From NCBI GenBank assembly GCA_030040295.1, contig JASHTZ010000785.1:1-12690 (forward strand): DNA of 12,690 nt, written 5' to 3'. Below the pieces are notes generated by a model. The model saw nothing but the letters and a program-made list of their open reading frames with translations, did not search any database and was not told where the DNA came from. Positions 1 to 7,190 of the stretch are shown one piece after another. Source of the DNA: Terriglobia bacterium (lineage in GTDB: Bacteria; Acidobacteriota; Terriglobia; UBA7540). The stretch's first letter is position 1, and each line of letters begins with the position of its first letter. A program made the translations under genes and the position numbers.

Positions 1-116
1 CCTGGGACGAGATTGTGGGCACTGTGGCCGGTGACGATACCATCTTCATCGCTACGCCCGGCTCGCGTCAGGCGGAAACCGTTCGAAAGAAAATCCAGGC
101 GCTGGTGGCGACGTAA
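1..116 (+). CDS. argR: Arginine repressor ArgR, C-terminal end (partial)
   Basis: Only the last 37 codons are inside the window (reading frame begins at base 3, stop TAA at 114-116). The peptide contains GTVAGDDTIFIATP, the hallmark of the ArgR C-terminal domain. In this family that domain forms the hexamer and binds L-arginine, with the two aspartates of GDD contacting the ligand. The DNA-binding winged-helix half lies upstream of the window. ArgR is a cytoplasmic transcription factor that represses arginine biosynthesis genes when arginine is abundant. Its position 126 nt upstream of argG on the same strand fits local control of argGH. The identity is secure from the motif, but the integrity of the N-terminal part cannot be judged. 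Confidence 0.9.
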   Translation, partial: WDEIVGTVAGDDTIFIATPGSRQAETVRKKIQALVAT

Positions 117-173
117 AATTCGGTTGTCGGCAGCCGGTTTTCGGTCGATTGTCGGATGCGAATGTGCGCCTCT

Positions 174-204
174 TTGAAGGTCACACTACTGAGGAACAAT
201 TAAT
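174..204 (+). promoter_or_regulatory. Possible promoter for argGH(-lhr)
   Basis: TTGAAG at 174-179 (four of six matches to the -35 consensus) and ATTAAT at 199-204 (four of six to the -10 consensus) are separated by 19 nt, which is longer than ideal. Transcription would start near 211, just before the repeated motif at 213-240. It is the best sigma-70-like pair I see in the argR-argG gap, but it is weak, and read-through from argR is equally possible. Confidence 0.25.
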
Positions 205-212
205 CGAAAACT

Positions 213-240
213 GATTTCAAACAAGGAATTGAATTCAAAC
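213..240 (+). promoter_or_regulatory. Candidate operator: direct repeat GA(T/A)TTCAAAC with palindrome TTGAATTCAA
   Basis: GATTTCAAAC (213-222) and GAATTCAAAC (231-240) match at nine of ten positions and are spaced exactly 18 bp start to start. The second copy overlaps the perfect palindrome TTGAATTCAA (229-238). The AT-rich TGAAT/ATTCA-type half-sites recall the known ARG box, but the spacing of the classical 18-bp box (TGAAT-N4-ATTCA) is not met. The site lies between the likely transcription start and the argG start codon, and it includes the only purine-rich ribosome-binding stretch (AAGGAA, 223-228). Binding there would hinder transcription or translation of argG. Assignment to ArgR is inferred from the neighbouring argR gene. 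Confidence 0.3.
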
Positions 241-242
241 TC

Positions 243-1493
243 ATGTCTACTTTCTCTCCAAATCAAATCAAGCGGGTGGTTTTGGCTTATTCCGGAGGGC
301 TCGACACTTCCATCATTATTCCGTGGCTGCGTGAAAATTACGGGTGCGAAGTCATCGCCATGGTCGGCAACGTCGGCCAGGGCGATGATTATTCCGCCGT
401 GCGCCGCAAGGCTCTGGCCAGCGGCGCCTCCAAAGTTTTCGTTGAGGACTTGCGCGAAGAATTTGTGACCGGCTATCTCTGGAAAGCCGTCAAGGCGGGC
501 GCGGTTTACGAGGGAAAGTATCTGCTCGGAACCTCGCTGGCGCGGCCGGTGCTCGCGAAGGCGCAGGTGAGGGTGGCGCTCGCCCAGGGCGCGGACGCCG
601 TGGCGCACGGCTGCACGGGGAAGGGAAACGACCAGGTGCGTTTCGAGCTTACCTACAAAGCGCTGGCTCCGCATCTGCGCGTCATCGCTCCCTGGCGCGA
701 GTGGTCCATCAAATCGCGCGAGGACGCGCTTCAATACGCGCAGAAGCACGGCATTCCCGTGCCCGTCACCAGGAAGTCGCTTTACAGCCGCGACCAGAAC
801 CTCTGGCACCTGAGCCACGAGGGCGGGCCGCTGGAATCCAAACTCGGCGAGCCGCCCGAAGACGCGTGGAAACTCACCGTGAGCGCGGCAAAAGCGCCGA
901 GCAAAGAAGGCACGGTGAGCATCGGCTTTGAAGCCGGAACGCCCGTGGCCGTAAACGGCAGGCGCATGAACCCCGTCAAGCTGATCGAAACACTGAATGA
1001 AATCGGCGGGCACTACGGCGTGGGCCGCACGGACCTCGTGGAAAATCGCCTGGTGGGCATCAAGTCGCACGGAGCATATGAAACGCCCGGCGGCACGTTA
1101 ATTTACGCCGTGCACCATGAGCTTGAAGCTCTGTGCCTCGACCGCGAGACTCTTCATTACAAGCAGCAGATCGCCTTGCGCTACGCCGAGCTGGTGTATT
1201 ACGGGCATTGGTTCACGCCTCTGCGCGAAGCGCTTGACAGTTTCGTTGAAACCACCCAGCGCAACGTGACCGGGAAGGTGACCCTGGGTCTTTATCGCGG
1301 CCACGTGAGAGTGCTTGACCGCGAGTCGCCCTATTCGCTCTACGACACCAGCATCGGCAGCTTCGTGATGGGCGCCGACTACGACCAGAAGGACGCGGCG
1401 GGTTTCATCAACATTCTGGGACTGCCGTTGCGCCTGGAAGCCGCCTTGCGCAAGAGAAGGGAAGGCGCGCCCGCGCGGAGGAAGAAAGGATGA
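243..1493 (+). CDS. argG: Argininosuccinate synthase
   Basis: This cytoplasmic enzyme joins citrulline and aspartate at the cost of ATP (to AMP and PPi) to make argininosuccinate, the penultimate step of arginine synthesis (EC 6.3.4.5). The 416-residue product has the ATP-binding PP-loop AYSGGLDTS at residues 15-23, the YEGKYLLGTSLARP segment at 89-102 and the second family signature GCTGKGNDQVRFE at 123-135. The length is close to the usual 400 or so residues. The C-terminus has a short Arg/Lys/Ala-rich tail that is probably dispensable. The ATG at 243 is preceded by AAGGAA at 223-228, a rather distant ribosome-binding site, and it places the PP-loop at the expected distance from the N-terminus. 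The gene overlaps argH by 4 nt (ATGA), so the two are translationally coupled. Residue choices such as NVGQGDD and YSRDQNLWHLSHEGG differ from the E. coli wording but look conservative. Confidence 0.97.
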   Translation: MSTFSPNQIKRVVLAYSGGLDTSIIIPWLRENYGCEVIAMVGNVGQGDDYSAVRRKALASGASKVFVEDLREEFVTGYLWKAVKAGAVYEGKYLLGTSLARPVLAKAQVRVALAQGADAVAHGCTGKGNDQVRFELTYKALAPHLRVIAPWREWSIKSREDALQYAQKHGIPVPVTRKSLYSRDQNLWHLSHEGGPLESKLGEPPEDAWKLTVSAAKAPSKEGTVSIGFEAGTPVAVNGRRMNPVKLIETLNEIGGHYGVGRTDLVENRLVGIKSHGAYETPGGTLIYAVHHELEALCLDRETLHYKQQIALRYAELVYYGHWFTPLREALDSFVETTQRNVTGKVTLGLYRGHVRVLDRESPYSLYDTSIGSFVMGADYDQKDAAGFINILGLPLRLEAALRKRREGAPARRKKG

Positions 1494-2899
1494 AGCTCTG
1501 GGGCGGACGCTTCAGCGGCCGGCGCGACCCGCAGTTCGAAAAGTTCTCCGAGTCCTTTTCCCTCGATCAACGTTTCGTACTGTATGACCTGCGGGTGAAC
1601 CTCGCCTACGTTCAGGCCCTGCGTGGTGCGCGCGTCCTCAAGCCCCGCGAGGCCGCCCTGCTTGCCGCCGGTCTGAATACGCTTGCCCGCAAGATTAATC
1701 GCCGGCCGAATTGGGCGAAAGGTCAGTCGGCCGAAGACGTTCACACCTGGGTGGAGGGCGAACTCGCGCGCATCGCCGGAAGTGTGGCAGGCAAACTGCG
1801 CACGGGCCGCAGCCGCAATGACCTGGTGGCCACTGAGATGCGCATGTACGCTAAGGACTCCGCACTTCACCTGATGCGTGCCCTTGCCGATCTCATGGAA
1901 GCGCTGCTTCACTTGGCGCGGGGGTATTCGAGCGCCATTCTGCCCGGTTACACGCACCTTCAGCCGGCGCAGCCCATTCTCTTTGCGCACTATCTGCTCG
2001 CCTACTTCGAAATGTTCAGCCGCGATTGCAGCCGCCTCGCGGATTGCCGGGCGCGCGCCGATGAGCTTCCCATGGGCGCGGGAGCTCTCGCGGGGACAAC
2101 TTTCCCAATCGACCGCGAGCGTCTGGCAAAAGATCTCGGCTTTGCACGCGTCGCCGGCAACAGCCTGGACGTCACCTGTGACCGCGATCCGGCGGCAGAG
2201 CTGGTTTTCGCGTGTGCGTTGTGCATGGTGCATTTGAGCCGTCTGGCTGAAGACTTGATTATCTACTCCTCACCGGGATTCGGCTTCGTGGAGCTTGACG
2301 ACGCTTATTCCACGGGAAGCAGCATCATGCCGCAGAAGAAAAATCCCGATTCCATGGAACTGATTCGCGGGCGCTCAGGCGCTGTGCTTGGGAATCTTGC
2401 CGGGCTGCTCGCGATCATGAAAGGATTACCCTCGGCCTACGATCGCGACCTTCAGGAGGACAAGGCCGCGATGTTCGCCGCCGTGGACACCACCCTCGGC
2501 GCGGTCGAAATCGCTGCACGTGTTGCCGCGACGCTGCGCATCCGCCCGGAACGCATGAAGGCCATGACCGAACTCGGGTTTCTCACCGCCACCGACCTGG
2601 CAGACGAGTTGGTGCGGCGCGGCGCGCCATTTTCAAGCGCGCACGAACAAGTCGGCAAGCTGGTTCAGCATTGCGCCGCGCTGGGCAAAACTTTCCGCCA
2701 CCTCTCCGCGCAGGAAGCGTCGGAATTCGTTCCCGGCTGGGATTCTCATCTCTACGAAGTAGCCAAGTCGGTGGAACGCTCCGTCGCCCGCCGCGACGTG
2801 ACCGGCGGCACTGCACCCAAACAAGTGGCGCGCCAGCTCGCCCGAGCGGAAAGGGAAGTTGCCCACCTGCGGGACGTACTCGGCAAAGTGGTAAAATGA
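1490..2899 (+). CDS. argH: Argininosuccinate lyase
   Basis: ArgH cleaves argininosuccinate to arginine and fumarate (EC 4.3.2.1), the final step of arginine synthesis. It belongs to the fumarase/aspartase superfamily and normally works as a cytoplasmic homotetramer with composite active sites. The 469-residue product begins MKLWGGRFSG, as the family usually does. It carries RTGRSRND at 104-111, YTHLQPAQP at 154-162 with the conserved His156, and the superfamily signature GSSIMPQKKNP at 276-286, whose flexible loop holds the catalytic serine. The start is well fixed: GGAGG at 1477-1481 lies 8 nt before the ATG, which overlaps the argG stop as ATGA. The stop is followed 3 nt later by the lhr start. 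The length and all signature residues look normal, so the enzyme should be functional. Confidence 0.97.
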   Translation: MKLWGGRFSGRRDPQFEKFSESFSLDQRFVLYDLRVNLAYVQALRGARVLKPREAALLAAGLNTLARKINRRPNWAKGQSAEDVHTWVEGELARIAGSVAGKLRTGRSRNDLVATEMRMYAKDSALHLMRALADLMEALLHLARGYSSAILPGYTHLQPAQPILFAHYLLAYFEMFSRDCSRLADCRARADELPMGAGALAGTTFPIDRERLAKDLGFARVAGNSLDVTCDRDPAAELVFACALCMVHLSRLAEDLIIYSSPGFGFVELDDAYSTGSSIMPQKKNPDSMELIRGRSGAVLGNLAGLLAIMKGLPSAYDRDLQEDKAAMFAAVDTTLGAVEIAARVAATLRIRPERMKAMTELGFLTATDLADELVRRGAPFSSAHEQVGKLVQHCAALGKTFRHLSAQEASEFVPGWDSHLYEVAKSVERSVARRDVTGGTAPKQVARQLARAEREVAHLRDVLGKVVK

Positions 2900-2902
2900 G
2901 TC

Positions 2903-5900
2903 ATGTCGTCGGACAATCACTTGCGCAATCTTTCCTGGGCGCACAGCTTGGTGGGGGAATGGTTCGTCCGCCGCTTCGGATCTCCAACCGAGCCGCAGGA
3001 GCAGGGCTGGCCGCACATTCTGGCGGGTCGGGACACACTCATCTCCGCGCCCACCGGCTCCGGCAAGACGCTCGCGGCATTTCTTGCCTGCATTGATCAC
3101 CTGGTTCGCCGAGGCGTAGCCGGCGAATTGGCTGATTCCACCTCGGTCGTCTACGTCTCGCCGCTCAAGGCGCTGGGCAACGACATCCAGAAAAACCTCG
3201 AAGCACCACTTGCGGAAATCTCACAGCTAGCCTCACAGCGTGGATTATTGCTACCGCCGATCCGCACGGCGGTCCGCACCGGTGACACGCTCCCCGCCGA
3301 GCGCCGCGCCATGCTGAAGCGCCCGCCGCACATTCTGGTGACCACGCCTGAGTCCCTCTACATCCTGCTGACGGCGGAAAAGAGCCGGGAGTTCCTGGGC
3401 GACGTCGAGACGGTGATCGTGGATGAGATTCACGCCGTCGCCGATGACAAGCGCGGGTCGCACCTGGCGCTTTCACTCGAGCGACTGGAGCCGTTGGTCG
3501 TGGCGAAACGCGGCGCGCCGCCCGCGCGTGTCGGGCTCTCCGCCACGCAAAAGCCCATTGAGCTTGTCGGCCGATTCCTGGTAGGCGCGGGCAGGCCGGA
3601 GCCGGCGATCGTGAACGTTGGGCACAACCGCCCGCTTGATCTTGCCGTGGAGGTTCCCGGCCGCGAACTGGGACCGGTGGCGACGCATGAGATGTGGGAC
3701 GAAATCTACGATCGTCTCGCGACGCTGGCACGGACGCACCGGTCAACTTTGGTGTTCGTCAATACGCGCCGACTGGCAGAACGCGTCGCGCACCATTTGG
3801 CGGAACGCCTGGGCGAGCAGGCCGTCGCCACACACCACGGCAGCCTGGCGCGCAAGCTGCGGCTGGAGGCCGAACGCAAATTGAAGTCGGGCGAAGCGCG
3901 GGTGCTGGTGGTCACGGCTTCGCTGGAACTGGGCATCGACATCGGCACAGTGGATTTGGTCTGCCAAATTGGAACGCCCCGCGCCATCGGCGTGGCGCTT
4001 CAGCGCATCGGCCGGTCGGGACACTGGCGCGGCGCGACACCCAAGGGCCGAATGTTTCCGCAATCGCGCGATGAGCTGGTTGAGTGCGCGGCCCTAGTGA
4101 AAGCCATCCGCGCGGGCGAGCTCGACCAGATTCAAATTCCCGAGGCGCCGCTCGATATTCTCGCCCAGCAGATCGTGGCCGCGTGCGCTTGCGAGGATTG
4201 GAATGAACAAGCTCTACTGGCGCTCGTGCGGCGCGCCTATCCATATCGCAATTTGAGCGCCGAGGATTTCGAATCGGTCATGGTGATGCTGGCGGAGGGC
4301 ATCTCGGCGCGCCGGGGGCGATTTGGCGCTTATCTGCACCGCGACCGCGTGGGCGGGCGCGTTCATGCGCGGCGCGGCAGCCGCATCACGGCCATCACCA
4401 ACGCCGGAGCAATTCCTCAGGCGGCGCTCTATTCCGTCGTCGCCCAGCCGGCAGGAGTAATGGTCGGCACAGTGGATGAGGATTTCGCCGTTGAGAGTTT
4501 AAGCGGCGACATCATGCTGCTGGGCAGCACATCGTGGAGAATTCGCCGCGTGGATAGCGCCGGCGGCCGCGTGCTGGTGGAGGACGCAAAAGGCGCGCCT
4601 CCCAATATTCCTTTCTGGCGGGGCGAAGCTCCGGCACGCACCGAAGAGCTTTCGCGGCAGGTTGCCGAGCTGCGCGAAAAGATTGAAGGCTTCATTGCCG
4701 CCGGTGAAAATTCTCAAGCCGTCGCGTGGCTGAAGGCGGAATGCGCGCTCGACGATTCCGGCGCGGAGCAACTGGTTGAATATCTCGCGGCGGGCCGCGC
4801 GCTGCTGGGCGCCGTGCCCACGCAAAAAACCATCATCGCCGAACGGTTCTTTGACGAAGCGGGTGGAATGCAACTGGTCATCCATGCGCCGTTCGGCGGC
4901 CGCATCAACAAGGCGTGGGGACTGGCGCTGCGCAAGCGCTTCTGCCGCTCGTTCAACTTCGAGCTGCAAGCCGCGGCCACCGAGGAAGGCATCAACATTT
5001 CCCTGGGCGAGCACCACAGCTTTCCGCTTGCCGACGTCTTCCACTTTCTTACCCCGAACTCCGTGCAGCCGGTGCTGGAGCAGGCGGCGCTGGCTTCGCC
5101 GCTCTTCGGCACGCGCTGGCGCTGGGACGCGACGCGCTCGCTCGCCCTGCCGCGCTTCCGCAGCGGCAGGAAAATGGCGCTGCAAGTTCAGCGCATGATG
5201 TCTGAGGATCTGCTCGCTGCGGTTTTCCCCGACGCCGCTGCCTGCCAGGAGAACATCCAGGGCGACATTCAAATTCCTGATCACCCGCTGGTGCGCGAGG
5301 TGATGAAGGATGTGCTGACTGAAGCGATGGACATTGACGGGCTTCGCCGCGTGCTGGCGGCAATCAGCGACGGCGGCATCCAGTGCATGAGCGTGGATAC
5401 GCCGGTGCCCTCGCAATTTTGCCACGAGATTCTGAACGCCAATCCGTTCGCGTATCTCGATGATGCGCCGCTGGAAGAGCGGAGGGCGCGCGCCGTCTCC
5501 ATGCGCCGAACTCTGCCGGAGGCGGTGCTCTCGGAAATCGGGCGCCTTGACCCGCAGGCCATTCGCCAGGTGCGGCAGGAATCGTGGCCGGACGTCCGCG
5601 ATGCCGACGAACTTGCAGATACACTCCACACCTTTGTGGCGTTGCGCGAGGATTATTCGCCTGCGGGACTGGAAAGCACCGCCACGCGATGCGAAAAGTG
5701 GTTTGAGGAATTGGCGGCGACGGGCCGCGCGGCGCGAGCGGTGGCGAATGGCATTGCGCACTGGGTGCCCGCAACTCGCACGCTGGCCTTCAATGCAATC
5801 TTTCCCGGCGCCATCTTCATCAATCCGCCCGCTTCCGTTCACCAGCCTGTTGTTTCCCGCGAGGATGCGCTGCTGGAAATGGCGCGCGGCTGGATGTCGC

Positions 5901-7183
5901 ACCTTGGCCCGACCACAGAAACAGCGCTGGCAGAGGTGCTCGGCCTGCCCAAGCCTGATGTTCAGCAGGCCTTGCTTCACCTCGAAGGTCAGGGGGCGAT
6001 CCTTCGCGGGCAATACACGGGCGCAAGCGAAATCGAATGGTGCGACCGCCGCCTGTTGATGCGCATCCATCGCATGACGCTGGGAATACTGCGCCGCGAA
6101 ATTCAACCCGTGGCGCCGGCGGACTTCATGCTCTGGCTGCTGCGTTGGCAGCACGTGGAGCAGAGAACGCATCTCCTCGCCGAGCGCGGGACGCTGGAGA
6201 TCATCCGCCAGTTGCAGGGCTTCGAAGCGCCCGCCAGCGCCTGGGAGTCGCAGATTCTGGCGCGCCGAATCGCGGGTTACGATCCGCAGGTGCTCGATCA
6301 TCTTTGCCTGGCGGGCGCAGTGGGTTGGGGCCGCCTGTCACCGCACCCGGCATTGTCAAATCCGGAAAGCGCCGAAGCGCATCCTGCGCGGCGCGTGACG
6401 CCGACGAGCGCCGTTCCCATAACCTTCTTTGTCCGCGAAGAATCCGAGTGGATGGTGTCGCGCGCCGCGGAGACGCGGCAGTCGCTCGCTGGCCTCAGCC
6501 CTGTGGCTCGCGATGCCCACACCTATCTGCGCGGGCGGGGAGCATCGTTCTTTGCGGACATCGTGCGCGGCACTGGCCGCCTGAAGTCCGAAATCGAGAT
6601 GGCGCTCTGGGAATTGGTTTCGGCCGGCCTCGTTACGGCGGATGGATTTGATAACCTGCGGGCGTTCCTCGATCCCAAGCGTCGTGCTGGCCAGGGACGC
6701 GGCAAAACTGCTCGCCCCAGGAATAGCGCCGGCCGTTGGACGCTGCTCTTTGCGGAAGAGGCGACGGATCGCCCCGCCGCCATTGAGGCCGCGGCGCAGG
6801 TCCTTCTGAATCGTTACGGCGTGGTGTTCCGCGAATTGCTGGCGCGCGAAAGCCTGCCGTTTCCATGGCGGGAATTGCTGGCGACATTCAGGCGATTCGA
6901 AGATCGAGGCGAAGTGCGCGGCGGGCGCTTCGTAGACGGCTTCATCGGCGAGCAATTCGCACTACCCATGGCCGTGGAATCGCTGCGGGCGGCACGCCGG
7001 GCGCCCCCCGCCGGCGAGCCGGTGACGGTATTCGCTGCCGATCCGCTTAATCTCGTGGGGATCATCGTCCCCGGCGAGCGCGTTCCGGCAAACTCCGGGC
7101 AGTTGATCACCTATCGCGACGGCGTGCCCGTTCACGAAGTCGAAAGGCCACTCGCTTTAGCTCATGCCGGCTGGAAGCAATGA
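2903..7183 (+). CDS. lhr: Full-length Lhr-type DEAD/DEAH-box helicase (Lhr-Core plus Lhr-CTD)
   Basis: This is a 1426-residue superfamily 2 helicase of the Lhr (long helicase-related) type, an ATP-driven 3'-5' single-stranded DNA translocase linked to DNA repair in other bacteria. Visible motifs in order are: Walker A APTGSGKT (49-56), Ia VSPLKALGND (85-94), Ib VTTPES (146-151), DEIH (174-177), SAT (213-215), IV LVFVNTRR (283-290), V TASLELGIDIG (338-348) and VI QRIGRSGH (367-374). The Lhr-specific winged-helix and beta-rich core follows (LAQQIVA, then GTVDEDFAVESLSGD) and ends near FAYLDDAPLEERRARAV, around residue 850-865. The remaining 560 or so residues correspond to the Lhr-CTD found in full-length Lhr but absent from short Lhr-Core proteins. 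The end contains the typical DPLNLVGIIVPGERVP segment. In E. coli and mycobacteria the CTD forms tandem winged helices, and glycosylase activity has been reported for the E. coli protein; I cannot tell whether that activity is kept here. The start is 3 nt after argH with no strong ribosome-binding site, which suggests coupling. No partner nuclease or ligase gene is adjacent. Confidence 0.95.
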   Translation: MSSDNHLRNLSWAHSLVGEWFVRRFGSPTEPQEQGWPHILAGRDTLISAPTGSGKTLAAFLACIDHLVRRGVAGELADSTSVVYVSPLKALGNDIQKNLEAPLAEISQLASQRGLLLPPIRTAVRTGDTLPAERRAMLKRPPHILVTTPESLYILLTAEKSREFLGDVETVIVDEIHAVADDKRGSHLALSLERLEPLVVAKRGAPPARVGLSATQKPIELVGRFLVGAGRPEPAIVNVGHNRPLDLAVEVPGRELGPVATHEMWDEIYDRLATLARTHRSTLVFVNTRRLAERVAHHLAERLGEQAVATHHGSLARKLRLEAERKLKSGEARVLVVTASLELGIDIGTVDLVCQIGTPRAIGVALQRIGRSGHWRGATPKGRMFPQSRDELVECAALVKAIRAGELDQIQIPEAPLDILAQQIVAACACEDWNEQALLALVRRAYPYRNLSAEDFESVMVMLAEGISARRGRFGAYLHRDRVGGRVHARRGSRITAITNAGAIPQAALYSVVAQPAGVMVGTVDEDFAVESLSGDIMLLGSTSWRIRRVDSAGGRVLVEDAKGAPPNIPFWRGEAPARTEELSRQVAELREKIEGFIAAGENSQAVAWLKAECALDDSGAEQLVEYLAAGRALLGAVPTQKTIIAERFFDEAGGMQLVIHAPFGGRINKAWGLALRKRFCRSFNFELQAAATEEGINISLGEHHSFPLADVFHFLTPNSVQPVLEQAALASPLFGTRWRWDATRSLALPRFRSGRKMALQVQRMMSEDLLAAVFPDAAACQENIQGDIQIPDHPLVREVMKDVLTEAMDIDGLRRVLAAISDGGIQCMSVDTPVPSQFCHEILNANPFAYLDDAPLEERRARAVSMRRTLPEAVLSEIGRLDPQAIRQVRQESWPDVRDADELADTLHTFVALREDYSPAGLESTATRCEKWFEELAATGRAARAVANGIAHWVPATRTLAFNAIFPGAIFINPPASVHQPVVSREDALLEMARGWMSHLGPTTETALAEVLGLPKPDVQQALLHLEGQGAILRGQYTGASEIEWCDRRLLMRIHRMTLGILRREIQPVAPADFMLWLLRWQHVEQRTHLLAERGTLEIIRQLQGFEAPASAWESQILARRIAGYDPQVLDHLCLAGAVGWGRLSPHPALSNPESAEAHPARRVTPTSAVPITFFVREESEWMVSRAAETRQSLAGLSPVARDAHTYLRGRGASFFADIVRGTGRLKSEIEMALWELVSAGLVTADGFDNLRAFLDPKRRAGQGRGKTARPRNSAGRWTLLFAEEATDRPAAIEAAAQVLLNRYGVVFRELLARESLPFPWRELLATFRRFEDRGEVRGGRFVDGFIGEQFALPMAVESLRAARRAPPAGEPVTVFAADPLNLVGIIVPGERVPANSGQLITYRDGVPVHEVERPLALAHAGWKQ

Positions 7184-7190
7184 CCCGCTT

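Noticed and set aside
122..155. Three near-identical units GGTTGTCGG / GGTTTTCGG / GATTGTCGG after argR
   Set aside because: Spacing is irregular (14 then 11), no good stem forms and there is no T-run. This is too weak to call a terminator or operator.
186..2233. Long minus-strand open frames opposite argG and argH (186-1070 and 1379-2233)
   Set aside because: They are antisense shadows of argG and argH with no family motifs and no ribosome-binding sites that fit.
4499..6301. 600-codon open frame on the minus strand inside lhr
   Set aside because: It lies fully antisense to an unmistakable Lhr protein. Its product is rich in R, A, H and Q with no recognisable domain, as expected for the complement of GC-rich coding DNA.
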